Part shown: positions 45,297 through 54,103 of the stretch, in pieces | Position numbering within the stretch: position 1 is the first letter of the stretch | Layout: every line of letters begins with the position of its first letter | Source: Bradyrhizobium sp. AZCC 1610 | Lineage (GTDB): Bacteria; Pseudomonadota; Alphaproteobacteria; Rhizobiales; Xanthobacteraceae | Direction: 5' to 3' | NCBI RefSeq assembly: GCF_036924515.1 | Contig: NZ_JAZHRR010000001.1 | Location: 7,473,001-7,537,000 of the forward strand | DNA: 64,000 bases | Program-made: the position numbers and the translations under genes | The notes under the pieces: generated by a model | The model's database searches: none | Seen by the model: only the letters and a program-made list of their open reading frames with translations | What the model was told of the DNA's origin: nothing

Positions 45297-45713
45297 ATGA
45301 CACGCATTCTCATCGTCGATGACGATCCCATGGTCTGCGCGGCCATCGAGATCTATCTCGAACGTCACGGCTTTGATGTGACGATAGCCGACGGCGGCGA
45401 TGCCGGGCTTCGTGCGCTGGAAGACTCGCGCTTCGACCTGATGCTCGTCGACATCTTCATGCCGCACATGCGCGGCTTCGAATCGATCAGGATATTCCAC
45501 GAGCGCGCGCCGACGGTTCCCCTGATTGCGATGTCGGGATACGCCTTTGCCAACCTCGCCTCGCCGGCGCCGGACTTCCTGCGCATGGCGATCGAGCTCG
45601 GAGCCGCGCGCTGCCTGCGCAAACCGTTCACGCCGGGGGCGCTGCTGGCGCTCGTTAACGAATGTCTTGCCGAAGCCCGGTCCCGTTTCAGCGGCATCGT
45701 CCAATCGAACTAG
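45297..45713 (+). CDS. Single-domain response regulator (138 aa)
   Basis: A receiver domain only: ILIVDDDPMVCAAI (acidic pocket), DLMLVDIFMPHMRGFE (phospho-acceptor Asp), LIAMSGYAF (Ser replaces the usual Thr) and CLRKPFTPG (Lys). It belongs to the same subfamily as the receiver at 59549 (shared IFMPxMxGFE and a PDFLxMAxxLGA insert), which is paired with a hybrid kinase. It may therefore be a stand-alone phospho-relay partner of a kinase encoded elsewhere. Start ATG at 45297 with GGGGG upstream. Confidence 0.87.
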   Translation: MTRILIVDDDPMVCAAIEIYLERHGFDVTIADGGDAGLRALEDSRFDLMLVDIFMPHMRGFESIRIFHERAPTVPLIAMSGYAFANLASPAPDFLRMAIELGAARCLRKPFTPGALLALVNECLAEARSRFSGIVQSN

Positions 45714-45871
45714 CGACTCGCTGATATTCCGCCGCCGGCGATCGATTGCTCGACGGTCGATGCGCCGCTCAGAGCCTTCCGCGATCGGCGGCGTTGGCGC
45801 GCAGGGACCGGGTCCTGCATCGGTAAGACTCTGTTTACCATAAATGACATCGATGAAGTTTTTTTGGCCTT

Positions 45872-45900
45872 TCGTATTTGTACGGATCGGCGCGTTAACC
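45872..45900 (+). promoter_or_regulatory. Composite element D (palindrome-N9-TTAACC) before flagellin
   Basis: TCGTA-TTTG-TACGG (45872-45885), then 9 nt, then TTAACC (45895-45900), 90 nt before the flagellin ATG. Confidence 0.65.
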
Positions 45901-45990
45901 TGCGGGTAGGGCTCGCGGACGAGTGTGGCACGGTCGCCCAATGAAGTTGCGGCGTTGCGTCAATCGTGTTCATCCAGAAGGATATGAGTT

Positions 45991-48237
45991 ATGTCAGGTA
46001 TTGTTCTCTCGTCGTCGGTTCGCCAGAACCTCCTCTCGCTGCAGTCGACCGCCGACCTGCTCGCGACCACGCAGAACCGCCTTGCCACCGGCAAGAAGGT
46101 CAACACGGCCCTCGATAACCCCACCAATTTCTTCACCGCGCAGTCGCTCGATTCGCGCGCCGGTGACATCAATAATCTCCTCGACGGCATCGGCAACGGC
46201 GTGCAGGTGCTGCAGGCCGCCAACACCGGCATCACATCGCTGCAGAAGCTGGTCGACACCGCGAAGTCGATCGCCAACCAGGCGCTGCAGAGCGCGGTCG
46301 GCTACTCCACCAAGTCGAACGTCTCCGCCACCATCACCGGCGCCACGGCGACCGACCTGCGCGGCACCACGAGCTACACCAGCGCCACCGCAGCCTCGAA
46401 CGTGCTGTACTCCGGTGCCGCCGGCGGCACGACCGCTGCGGTTTCTGGCTCGAAGCTGGGCGGCGTGGTCGGCACTTTGACCGGCTCCGTTACTATCCAC
46501 GCGTCGTCGACGAAGGACTCGCTGCTGAACGGCACGGCAACGGCGGGCGACGCCAACGCTCTGATCAATGCGGGCGAAACCCTCACCGTCAACGGCAAGA
46601 CGATCACCTTTGCCGCAGGCGTCGCTCCGGCTACCGAGCCAGCGGGATTTACCCAGCTGGACACGCTTGGCGGCACGACCACCGGCAACGTCTTCAGCGA
46701 TGCGGACGGCAATTCGGTCGTCTATCTGGGCGGATCGGGCACCGAGGCCTCCATCGGCGACCTTATGGCTGCGATTGATATTGCCAGCGGTGCACAGAGC
46801 AACGTGGCCGGAGTTTTGACCTTGAATGCCGGCCAGACCGCCTCTACCCTCGCTGGCGGCGTCCTGGCCGTCAAGAGCTCAACCGGTGCCGATCTGTCCA
46901 TCACGGGCAAGGCTGACACCCTGGCGGCGCTGAAGCTTACGGCTTCGGTCGGCGCTGGCGATGCCACTGTCGGCGCTGCCCGTACCACCGCTGCAGCCAC
47001 CCTCGGTAACCTGATCCAGGACGGCTCAACGTTGAACGTCAATGGCAAGACCATCTCGTTCAAGAACGCGCCGACGCCCGGCGCGGCGGCGGTTGCGGCC
47101 GGCTCCGGTGTCAGCGGCAACGTTGTCACCGACGGCAGCGGCAACTCGACGGTCTACTTGCAGGCGGCGACCACGGACGACGTGCTGAAGGCCATCGATC
47201 TCGCGACTGGCGTTCGGACCGCGACCAACGCTAGCGGTACGGCGACGGTGGCCACCGCCTCCGGCCAGACCAACTCCTCGATCAACTCGAGCGGCGCGCT
47301 GCAGATCTCGACCGGCACGAACGCCGATCTGTCGATCGTCGGCACCGGCAACGCGCTCTCCTCGCTCGGTCTCACCGGCAACACCGGAACGGGCACCAAC
47401 TTCACCGCGGGTCGCACCGCGGCGGCTGGCAGCCTCTCCGGCAAGACCTTGACCTTTACCTCCTTCAACGGCGGCGCCGCGGTCAACGTCACCTTCGGCG
47501 ACGGTTCCAATGGCACGGTCAAGACGCTCGACCAGCTCAATGCCGCGTTGCTGGCCAACAACCTGACCTCGACGGTTGACTCGACCGGCAAGCTGACGAT
47601 CTCCGCCACCAACGACTATGCTTCGTCGACCCTCGGTTCGGCAGTGGCAGGCGGTGCGATCGGCGGCACGCTGACGACCTCGATCACGTTCACCACTCCG
47701 TCCGCTCCGGTGGTCGACGCTTCGGCGCAGACCGTTCGCAGCAACCTGGTGAGCCAGTTCAACGGCATCCTGTCGCAGATCACTACCACCGCGCAGGACG
47801 CGTCGTTCAACGGCGTCAACCTGCTCGGCGGCGATCAGCTCAAGCTGACGTTCAACGAGACCGGCAAGTCGACCTTGAACATCACCGGCGTGACGTTCAA
47901 CGCGGCGGGCCTCGGTCTGGCGAACCTGACGAGCGGTACCGATTTCATCGACAACTCCGCCACCAACAAGGTTATTGGCAACCTGAGCAGCGCCTCTACG
48001 CTGCTGCGCACGCAGGCTTCCGCCTTGGGTTCGAACCTGTCGATCGTGCAGATCCGTCAGGACTTCTCGAAGAACCTGATCAACGTGCTGCAGACCGGCT
48101 CGTCGAACCTGACGCTGGCCGACACCAACGAGGAAGCGGCGAACAGCCAGGCGCTGTCGACCCGCCAGTCGATCGCGGTGTCCGCGCTGGCGCTGGCCAA
48201 CCAGAGCCAGCAGAGCGTGCTGCAGCTCCTGCGCTAA
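45991..48237 (+). CDS. Flagellin, large type (748 aa)
   Basis: The N-terminal D0/D1 region (LLSLQSTADLLATTQNRLAT, then GKKVNTALDNPTNFFTAQSL) and the C-terminal D1/D0 region (LSTRQSIAVSALALANQSQQ, SVLQLLR) are conserved flagellin sequence; the middle is a variable, surface-exposed region. About 190-339 and 340-482 are two tandem ~150-residue repeats (TLTVNGKTITFA versus TLNVNGKTISFK), with a third, shorter relative from ~483. The size fits the large flagellin of the bradyrhizobial thick (polar) flagellum. Exported by the flagellar type III system. Monocistronic, followed by a hairpin; composite element D upstream. Confidence 0.93.
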   Translation: MSGIVLSSSVRQNLLSLQSTADLLATTQNRLATGKKVNTALDNPTNFFTAQSLDSRAGDINNLLDGIGNGVQVLQAANTGITSLQKLVDTAKSIANQALQSAVGYSTKSNVSATITGATATDLRGTTSYTSATAASNVLYSGAAGGTTAAVSGSKLGGVVGTLTGSVTIHASSTKDSLLNGTATAGDANALINAGETLTVNGKTITFAAGVAPATEPAGFTQLDTLGGTTTGNVFSDADGNSVVYLGGSGTEASIGDLMAAIDIASGAQSNVAGVLTLNAGQTASTLAGGVLAVKSSTGADLSITGKADTLAALKLTASVGAGDATVGAARTTAAATLGNLIQDGSTLNVNGKTISFKNAPTPGAAAVAAGSGVSGNVVTDGSGNSTVYLQAATTDDVLKAIDLATGVRTATNASGTATVATASGQTNSSINSSGALQISTGTNADLSIVGTGNALSSLGLTGNTGTGTNFTAGRTAAAGSLSGKTLTFTSFNGGAAVNVTFGDGSNGTVKTLDQLNAALLANNLTSTVDSTGKLTISATNDYASSTLGSAVAGGAIGGTLTTSITFTTPSAPVVDASAQTVRSNLVSQFNGILSQITTTAQDASFNGVNLLGGDQLKLTFNETGKSTLNITGVTFNAAGLGLANLTSGTDFIDNSATNKVIGNLSSASTLLRTQASALGSNLSIVQIRQDFSKNLINVLQTGSSNLTLADTNEEAANSQALSTRQSIAVSALALANQSQQSVLQLLR

Positions 48238-48262
48238 GCGGGACGGCAACGTCAACGATCAA

Positions 48263-48286
48263 GGCGGCGGGGGAAACCCCGCCGCC
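48263..48286 (+). terminator. Strong hairpin after the flagellin gene
   Basis: GGCGGCGGGG-GAAA-CCCCGCCGCC is a perfect 10-bp GC stem with a GAAA tetraloop, 25 nt after the flagellin stop. A T-run is lacking, but the stability suggests a terminator or mRNA 3'-end protector for an abundant transcript. Confidence 0.7.
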
Positions 48287-48408
48287 ACCATCGATCCAAA
48301 ATCCCTGAATACTTTATTGCGGCATATCCGCCGCGCATTTGCACGAACGATGTTTCGCAAACGTCGTGAGCCGCCGCGCTCGCGCGCGTCTTCGAACGGG
48401 GGACGATT

Positions 48409-48789
48409 GTGCCATTACGTGTTGAACTGAAGCCGTTTGAACGGATCGTGATCGGCGAAACCGTCCTCATTAATTCCGGCACGCGCACCTCGTTCCTGAT
48501 CGACGGTGACGCGCCGATACTGCGCGAACGAGACACCATCAACGCCGAGACAGCCAATACGCCCGCCAAGCGGCTCTATCTCTGCCTTCAGACCATGTAT
48601 CTGAAGAACGACATTCCGCGTTACCGGACCGCCTATCAAGGCTTCCTGCGCGAGCTGCGCGAGACCAATCCGGGCGCCCGCGTCACGATCGACGCCGCCA
48701 ATGCCCATGTTGCCGCTGGCGCGCTCTACAAGGCGCTCAAGGAAATCAGGAAGCTGGTGAAGCGCGAAGATGAGCTGCTCGCAGCCTGA
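48409..48789 (+). CDS. flbT: Flagellin synthesis post-transcriptional regulator FlbT (126 aa)
   Basis: A GTG start (48409) with GGGGGA upstream. MPLRVELKPFERIVIGETVL, ARTSFLIDGDAPILRE-like GTRTSFLIDGDAPILR, and AKRLYLCLQTMYL followed by YQGFLRELRE are diagnostic FlbT segments. In Caulobacter, FlbT binds the flagellin mRNA leader and represses it until the hook is complete; related alphaproteobacterial FlbT can activate instead. It lies 172 nt after flagellin on the same strand. The usual companion flaF is not present here. Confidence 0.92.
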   Translation: MPLRVELKPFERIVIGETVLINSGTRTSFLIDGDAPILRERDTINAETANTPAKRLYLCLQTMYLKNDIPRYRTAYQGFLRELRETNPGARVTIDAANAHVAAGALYKALKEIRKLVKREDELLAA

Positions 48790-48835
48790 TCGACTTTCGC
48801 CGCGCGCCCGTCCCCAAATCGTTATATCCGGCTGC

Positions 48836-48975
48836 TGTAGCCCGGGCGAGCCAACGGGTCGCGCGAATGCGCGCCCGATGACAGGCTCCGCGACCCCGGG
48901 GAACGGTGGTAACAACTTCCCGCATTCTATTCGTCCGGCACCGCTCCCGGGGTCGCTTCGCTCGCCCGGGCTACA
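48836..48975. repeat. 140-bp element with perfect 15-bp inverted ends
   Basis: TGTAGCCCGGGCGAG at 48836-48850 is mirrored by CTCGCCCGGGCTACA at 48961-48975. The interior has further GC-rich repeats. The termini recall the GTAGCCCGGATG...type interspersed repeats of proteobacteria. It fills most of the 367-bp gap between flbT and cheA, leaving the composite element E and the cheA leader to its right. Confidence 0.6.
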
Positions 48976-49060
48976 AGGCTACGGCTTCATCGTCGTCGAC
49001 CGCGCAAGTGTCGTCGACCGCGCCGCTACGAACGGCTGCTGACCACATTATTCACCATAT

Positions 49061-49089
49061 CCGTATTAGCACGGACGGTGAAATTAACG
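49061..49089 (+). promoter_or_regulatory. Composite element E (palindrome-N9-TTAACG) before cheA
   Basis: CCGTA-TTAG-CACGG (49061-49074, one mismatch), then 9 nt, then TTAACG (49084-49089), 67 nt before the cheA ATG. Confidence 0.65.
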
Positions 49090-49156
49090 TAGCCGTGAAA
49101 TCCGGAGGGTTAGTCTGCAGGAGGCCGATATCTGATTTTTTGGAAGGCATGCGCAT

Positions 49157-51913
49157 ATGGACGACCTGTTGCGGGAGTTCCTGACGGAGACCAGCGAGAG
49201 CCTGGATACGGTCGACAATCAGTTGGTGCGGTTCGAGCAGGACCCGAGCGACGCCAAGATTCTGGATAACATTTTCCGGCTGGTCCACACCATCAAGGGC
49301 ACTTGCGGCTTCCTGGGGTTGCCGCGGCTGGAAGCGCTGGCCCATGCCGGCGAGACGTTGATGGGCAAATTCCGCGACGGCATGCCGGTCAAGGCCGAGG
49401 CCGTGACGCTGATCCTGTCCTCGATCGACCGCATCAAGGAAATCCTCGCGGGCCTCGAGGCCACCGAGACCGAGCCCGAGGGTACCGACGAAGACCTGAT
49501 CGAGAAGCTGCATGCGATGGCCGAAGGCGGCCACCATGCCGAGGCCGAAGCGCCCGCGGCCGCGCCCGTCCCGGTGGTCGCCGCGCCGCCGGTGCAGCCC
49601 GCAATGACGGCGGGCACGCTGGTGGACCAGGTGCTGGAACGCCCGTTGCGTCCCGGCGAGGTCTCGCTCGACGACCTCGAACGCGCCTTCCGCGAGACCG
49701 CCACCGAAGCCGCCCCCGCGCCCAAACCCGCGCCGGCCCCCGCCGTCAAGCAGGCCGCACCTGCGCCCGCGCCGGAAACCGCCCCCGCGCCGCCGGCCGC
49801 CAAGGAAGTAAAGGCCAAGCCGGCGAGGAAGCCGGTCGCCATCGACGCCGACGTCCAGGAAGCCGACAAGATCGCCAACCAGTCGATCCGCGTCAACGTC
49901 GACACGCTGGAACACCTGATGACCATGGTCTCCGAGCTGGTGCTGACCCGCAACCAGCTTCTGGAAATCTCCCGCCGCAACGAGGACACCGAGTTCAAGG
50001 TGCCGCTGCAGCGGCTCTCCAACGTCACCGCCGAGCTGCAGGAAGGCGTCATGAAGACGCGGATGCAGCCGATCGGCAATGCCTGGCAGAAGCTGCCGCG
50101 GATCGTGCGCGACCTAAGCGGCGAACTCGGCAAGCAGATCGAGCTCGAGATGCACGGCGCCGACACCGAGCTCGACCGCCAGGTGCTCGACCTGATCAAG
50201 GATCCGTTGACCCACATGGTGCGCAACTCCGCCGACCACGGCCTGGAGACCCCGGCCGAGCGCGTCGCCAGCGGCAAGGGCGAGCAGGGCACGATCCGGC
50301 TTTCGGCCTATCACGAGGGCGGCCACATCATCATCTGCATCGCCGACAATGGCCGCGGGCTCAACACCGAGCGGATCAAGGCCAAGGCCGTCTCCAACGG
50401 GCTCGTCAGCGAGGCCGAGCTGGAGAAGATGACCGAAGCCCAGATCCACAAGTTCATCTTTGCGCCGGGCTTCTCCACCGCCGCCACCGTCACCTCGGTC
50501 TCCGGCCGCGGCGTCGGCATGGACGTGGTGCGCACCAATATCGACCAGATCGGCGGCACCATCGATATCAAGAGCGTGGCGGGTGAGGGCTCAAGCGTCA
50601 CCATCAAGATCCCGCTGACGCTGGCCATCGTCTCGGCCCTGATCGTGGAAGCCGCCGGCGACCGCTTTGCCATTCCGCAGCTCTCCGTCGTGGAATTGGT
50701 GCGGGCACGCGCCAACTCCGAACACCGCATCGAGCGCATCAAGGACACCGCGGTGCTGCGGCTGCGCAACAAGCTGTTGCCGCTGATGCACCTGAAGAAG
50801 CTGCTCAAGATCGACGACGGCTCGTCAAGCGACCCCGAGAACGGCTTCATCGTGGTCACGCAGGTCGGCAGCCAGACCTTCGGCATCGTGGTCGACGGCG
50901 TGTTCCACACCGAAGAAATCGTGGTCAAGCCGATGTCGACCAAGCTGCGGCACATCGAGATGTTCTCCGGCAACACCATTCTGGGCGATGGCGCCGTGAT
51001 CATGATCATCGACCCCAACGGCATTGCCAAAGCGCTCGGCGCCTCCGGCTCCTCGGCCCATGAGATGGCCGACGAGGCGGCGGCGGCGCATGGCTTCGGC
51101 AGCGAACAGCTGACCTCGCTGCTGGTGTTCCGCGCAGGTTCCAGCCAGCCCAAGGCGGTGCCGCTCGGCCTCGTCACCCGGCTGGAGGAGATCGCCACCG
51201 ACAAGATCGAGCTCTCTAACGGCCGCTACATGGTGCAGTACCGCGAGCAGCTGATGCCGCTGGTGCAGATGAACGGGGTCACCGTCCAGACCTCAGGCTC
51301 GCAGCCGATCCTGGTGTTCGCCGACGACGGCCGCTCGATGGGGCTGGTGGTCGACGAGATCATCGACATCGTCGAGGAGCGGCTGCACATCGAGGTCGCC
51401 GGCCAGCAGGACGGCATCCTGGGTTCGGCCGTGATCAAGGGCCAGGCGACGGAAGTGATCGACGTCGGCCACTTCCTGCCGATGGCGTTTGCCGACTGGT
51501 TCTCGCGCAAGGAGATGCGGGCGTCGTCGACGGCGCAATCGGTGCTGCTGGTCGACGACAGCGCCTTCTTCCGCAACATGCTGGCCCCGGTGCTGAAGGC
51601 CGCCGGCTACAAGGTGCGGGTCGCCGTCAACGCGCAGGAGGGGCTGTCCGCGCTGCGCTCGGGCCACACCTTCGACGTGGTGCTGACCGACATCGAGATG
51701 CCCGACATGAACGGCTTCGAGTTTGCCGAAGTGATCCGCGCCGACAACAATCTGAGCACGATGCCGATCATCGCGCTGTCCTCGCTGGTGTCGCCGGCGG
51801 CGATCGAGCGCGGCCGGCAGGCCGGCTTCCACGATTACGTCGCCAAGTTCGACCGTCCCGGCCTGATCGCGGCGCTGAAGGAACAGACCGCCGAGACCAG
51901 GAACGCGGCATGA
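49157..51913 (+). CDS. cheA: Chemotaxis histidine kinase CheA with C-terminal receiver (918 aa)
   Basis: Domains in order: Hpt with phospho-accepting H44 (RLVHTIKGTCGFLG), an Ala/Pro-rich linker (about 130-240), the dimerisation helices, the HATPase (HMVRNSADHGLE, ADNGRGLN, VSGRGVGMDVV), two consecutive CheW-like domains (about 490-630 and 650-785), and a receiver with acceptor Asp845 (VVLTDIEMPDMNGFE). A second CheW-like domain and a fused receiver are additions to the E. coli plan. It autophosphorylates on receptor signals and passes phosphate to CheY. First gene of cheA-cheW-cheY-cheR-PilZ; composite element E lies upstream. Confidence 0.95.
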   Translation: MDDLLREFLTETSESLDTVDNQLVRFEQDPSDAKILDNIFRLVHTIKGTCGFLGLPRLEALAHAGETLMGKFRDGMPVKAEAVTLILSSIDRIKEILAGLEATETEPEGTDEDLIEKLHAMAEGGHHAEAEAPAAAPVPVVAAPPVQPAMTAGTLVDQVLERPLRPGEVSLDDLERAFRETATEAAPAPKPAPAPAVKQAAPAPAPETAPAPPAAKEVKAKPARKPVAIDADVQEADKIANQSIRVNVDTLEHLMTMVSELVLTRNQLLEISRRNEDTEFKVPLQRLSNVTAELQEGVMKTRMQPIGNAWQKLPRIVRDLSGELGKQIELEMHGADTELDRQVLDLIKDPLTHMVRNSADHGLETPAERVASGKGEQGTIRLSAYHEGGHIIICIADNGRGLNTERIKAKAVSNGLVSEAELEKMTEAQIHKFIFAPGFSTAATVTSVSGRGVGMDVVRTNIDQIGGTIDIKSVAGEGSSVTIKIPLTLAIVSALIVEAAGDRFAIPQLSVVELVRARANSEHRIERIKDTAVLRLRNKLLPLMHLKKLLKIDDGSSSDPENGFIVVTQVGSQTFGIVVDGVFHTEEIVVKPMSTKLRHIEMFSGNTILGDGAVIMIIDPNGIAKALGASGSSAHEMADEAAAAHGFGSEQLTSLLVFRAGSSQPKAVPLGLVTRLEEIATDKIELSNGRYMVQYREQLMPLVQMNGVTVQTSGSQPILVFADDGRSMGLVVDEIIDIVEERLHIEVAGQQDGILGSAVIKGQATEVIDVGHFLPMAFADWFSRKEMRASSTAQSVLLVDDSAFFRNMLAPVLKAAGYKVRVAVNAQEGLSALRSGHTFDVVLTDIEMPDMNGFEFAEVIRADNNLSTMPIIALSSLVSPAAIERGRQAGFHDYVAKFDRPGLIAALKEQTAETRNAA

Positions 51914-51942
51914 ACAAGTTCAGCCGGACGGCCTAAGGAATA

Positions 51943-52422
51943 ATGCACATGACAACCAAGACCGAGACCATCGAGGGCACCGTGGCCGAATACGTCACCG
52001 CCGTGATCGGCGGGCAATTGTTCGGCCTGCCGATCTCGCGGGTGCAGGACGTGTTCATGCCGGAACGGCTGACGCGGGTGCCGTTGTCGTCGGCCGAGAT
52101 CGCCGGCGTGCTCAATCTGCGCGGCCGCATCGTCACCGTGGTCGACATGCGCGCCCGGTTGGGTTTGCCCAAGAACGACGACGGCAAGCCGCCGATGGCG
52201 GTCGGCGTCGATCTGCGCGGCGAGTCCTACGGCCTGCTGATCGACCAGATCGGCGAGGTCTTGAAACTCCACGATAACGGCCGCGAGGAAAACCCCGTCA
52301 ACCTCGATCCCCGCATGGCCAGGCTCGCCGGCGGCGTCCACCGTCTCGACGGCCAGCTCATGGTCGTACTCGACATCGATCGCGTTCTCGAAATCGTGCC
52401 GAAAACAACCCTCGCAGCGTAG
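51943..52422 (+). CDS. cheW: Chemotaxis coupling protein CheW (159 aa)
   Basis: A single CheW SH3-like domain: EYVTAVIGGQLFGLPISRVQ, then IAGVLNLRGRIVTVVDMRAR (the conserved NLRG.I.PV.DLR pattern), and YGLLIDQIGEVLKL. It couples receptors to CheA. The start could be ATG 51943 or ATG 51949: the AAGGAA box at 51935 is 2 nt from the first and about 8 nt from the second, so 51949 is quite possible. It lies 29 nt after cheA. Confidence 0.93.
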   Translation: MHMTTKTETIEGTVAEYVTAVIGGQLFGLPISRVQDVFMPERLTRVPLSSAEIAGVLNLRGRIVTVVDMRARLGLPKNDDGKPPMAVGVDLRGESYGLLIDQIGEVLKLHDNGREENPVNLDPRMARLAGGVHRLDGQLMVVLDIDRVLEIVPKTTLAA

Positions 52423-52450
52423 CGCCGCCCGTCAAGCAAGGAGGCCTCAA

Positions 52451-52840
52451 ATGAAAACCTGTCTTGTGGTCGATGACTCGAGCGTCATCCGAAAGATCGC
52501 ACGCCGCATCCTGGAAGAATTGGACTTCCAGATCGTCGAGGCCGAGGACGGCGAGCAGGCGCTTGCGTCCTGCAAGGAGGCCATGCCTGACGCGGTTCTG
52601 CTCGACTGGAACATGCCTGTCATGGACGGCTACGAATTCCTCGGCAATCTGCGCCGCATGCCTGGCGGTGACGCGCCCAAGGTGGTGTTCTGCACCACCG
52701 AAAACGGCATGGATCATATCTCGCGTGCGCTGCAGGCCGGCGCCAACGAATACATCATGAAGCCGTTCGACAAGGACATCGTCGCAGCAAAATTCCAGGA
52801 AGTCGGTCTGGTCGCGCTCACGGAACAGAGCCCGGTCTAA
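52451..52840 (+). CDS. cheY: Chemotaxis response regulator CheY (129 aa)
   Basis: A one-domain receiver: LVVDDSSVIRKIA, VLLDWNMPVMDGYEFL (acceptor Asp), CTTENG (Thr) and YIMKPFDKD (Lys). AAGGAGG precedes the ATG by 6 nt. It takes phosphate from CheA and acts on the motor switch. It lies 28 nt after cheW. It is a paralogue of the CheY-like gene at 43096; two CheYs, one perhaps serving as a phosphate sink, is common in alphaproteobacteria. Confidence 0.93.
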   Translation: MKTCLVVDDSSVIRKIARRILEELDFQIVEAEDGEQALASCKEAMPDAVLLDWNMPVMDGYEFLGNLRRMPGGDAPKVVFCTTENGMDHISRALQAGANEYIMKPFDKDIVAAKFQEVGLVALTEQSPV

Positions 52841-52871
52841 ATCTTGTCCGCTTGCCCTTGAGAGGCCCCCC

Positions 52872-53744
52872 GTGACCCCGCCAGACTATGAGTATCTGCG
52901 TAAACTCCTGAAGGATCATTCCGGTCTCGACCTGTCCGCAGACAAGCAATATCTGATCGAAAGCCGCCTGCTTCCGCTATCGCGCAAATGCGGTGTGTCG
53001 GGCATCGGCGAACTCGTGCAGAAAATGAAGGGCGGGTCGTCTTCGATCATCGCCCAGGTGGTCGAAGCCATGACCACCAACGAAACCTTCTTCTTCCGTG
53101 ACAAGGTGCCGTTCGAGCACTTTCGCGATACCATCATGCCGGAGATGTTGAAGGCGCGCGCCAGCCGAAGGAGCATCAGGATATGGTGCGCCGCCGGCTC
53201 GACCGGCCAGGAGCCGTATTCGCTTGCCATGTCGCTGAAGGAAATGGGCGCGGCGCTTGCCGGATGGCGTGTCGAAATCATCGCGACCGACCTGTCCACG
53301 GAAGTGCTCGAGAAATCGAAATCGGGCGTCTACAGCCAGTTCGAGGTCCAGCGTGGCCTTCCGATTCAATTGCTCGTCAAATATTTCAAGCAGAACGGCG
53401 AGCTCTGGCAGATCGGCCCGGAGCTGCGCGCCATGGTTCAGCACCGGCAACTGAATCTGTTGCACGATTTCTCCCAGCTTGGCACCTTTGACATCATCTT
53501 CTGCCGCAACGTCCTGATCTATTTCGATCAGGACACCAAGGTCAGTATCTTCGGCCGTCTCGCCAAGGCGATGGAAGGCGATGGCTTCCTGGTGCTGGGC
53601 GCGGCGGAAACGGTCGTCGGCCTGACTGATGTCTTCAAGCCGTTCCCGGACAGGCGCGGCCTCTATCGGCCGAGCGGGGTGCGTGCAGCATCTCCGCAGA
53701 CCGCAACGTCGATGCTAAAAATCGCGGCGATGGCAGGACGGTGA
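52872..53744 (+). CDS. cheR: Chemotaxis receptor methyltransferase CheR (290 aa)
   Basis: A GTG start (52872) with GAGAGG upstream. The N-terminal CheR helical domain is followed by the SAM-methyltransferase domain: TTNETFFFRDKVPFEHF, RIWCAAGSTGQEPYSLAM (motif I), EIIATDLSTEVLEKSKSGVY and FDIIFCRNVLIYFD. It methylates Glu residues of chemoreceptors using SAM. Neither its usual partner cheB nor a chemoreceptor gene is in the window. It lies 31 nt after cheY. Confidence 0.94.
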   Translation: MTPPDYEYLRKLLKDHSGLDLSADKQYLIESRLLPLSRKCGVSGIGELVQKMKGGSSSIIAQVVEAMTTNETFFFRDKVPFEHFRDTIMPEMLKARASRRSIRIWCAAGSTGQEPYSLAMSLKEMGAALAGWRVEIIATDLSTEVLEKSKSGVYSQFEVQRGLPIQLLVKYFKQNGELWQIGPELRAMVQHRQLNLLHDFSQLGTFDIIFCRNVLIYFDQDTKVSIFGRLAKAMEGDGFLVLGAAETVVGLTDVFKPFPDRRGLYRPSGVRAASPQTATSMLKIAAMAGR

Positions 53745-53747
53745 GCG

Positions 53748-54071
53748 ATGACAGAGGACGGCAAGAGCGCAGAGAGGGTCACGTTCAGTCGGGGATATGA
53801 CGTCTGCATCATGGCGATCGACGGGACCTGGCGCAGGGACTGCCAGCTCAACGCAATCTCGGACACTGATGCCGAGCTGACCGTGGAAGGTTCCATTCAA
53901 GGCCTCAATCTCAAGGAGTTCTTCCTGTTGCTTTCCTCGACCGGCCTTGCCTATCGCCGGTGCGAGCTCGTTCGCGTCAACGGCACGGAAATGGACATTC
54001 GCTTCCTGAGAGGCAAGCAAGCCAAGAAGCGGCCGAGCGCCTCGTCAAAGGCCGAAGAGGCGATGCACTGA
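53748..54071 (+). CDS. Degenerate PilZ-domain-like protein, last gene of the che operon (107 aa)
   Basis: The ATG at 53748 is 3 nt after the cheR stop. A PilZ-sized beta-barrel pattern is visible (CQLNAISDTDAELTVEGSIQ, FLLLSSTGLAYRRCELVRVN, GTEMDIRFL). The canonical c-di-GMP motifs RxxxR and D/NxSxxG are not intact (SRGYDV, ISDTDAEL), so ligand binding is doubtful. The tail is Lys/Ser-rich. By position it may tune motor or chemotaxis output. Confidence 0.65.
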   Translation: MTEDGKSAERVTFSRGYDVCIMAIDGTWRRDCQLNAISDTDAELTVEGSIQGLNLKEFFLLLSSTGLAYRRCELVRVNGTEMDIRFLRGKQAKKRPSASSKAEEAMH

Positions 54072-54103
54072 GGCCGATCGCACCGCGGGGCGATCAGGCC
54101 AAC

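Noticed and set aside
44862..45941. 359-codon minus-strand open frame across the receiver gene
   Set aside because: Antisense to the receiver at 45297 and otherwise without family sequence or ribosome site.
45925..45960. TGGCACGG before flagellin as a sigma-54 promoter
   Set aside because: The -24-like GG is present but no GC follows at the required 10-nt distance, so the -12 element is missing.
47026..48255. 409-codon minus-strand open frame
   Set aside because: Antisense to flagellin; composition is Arg/Gln/Gly-rich with no domain.
49303..50586. 427-codon plus-strand frame inside cheA
   Set aside because: Out-of-frame shadow of cheA, extremely Arg-rich.
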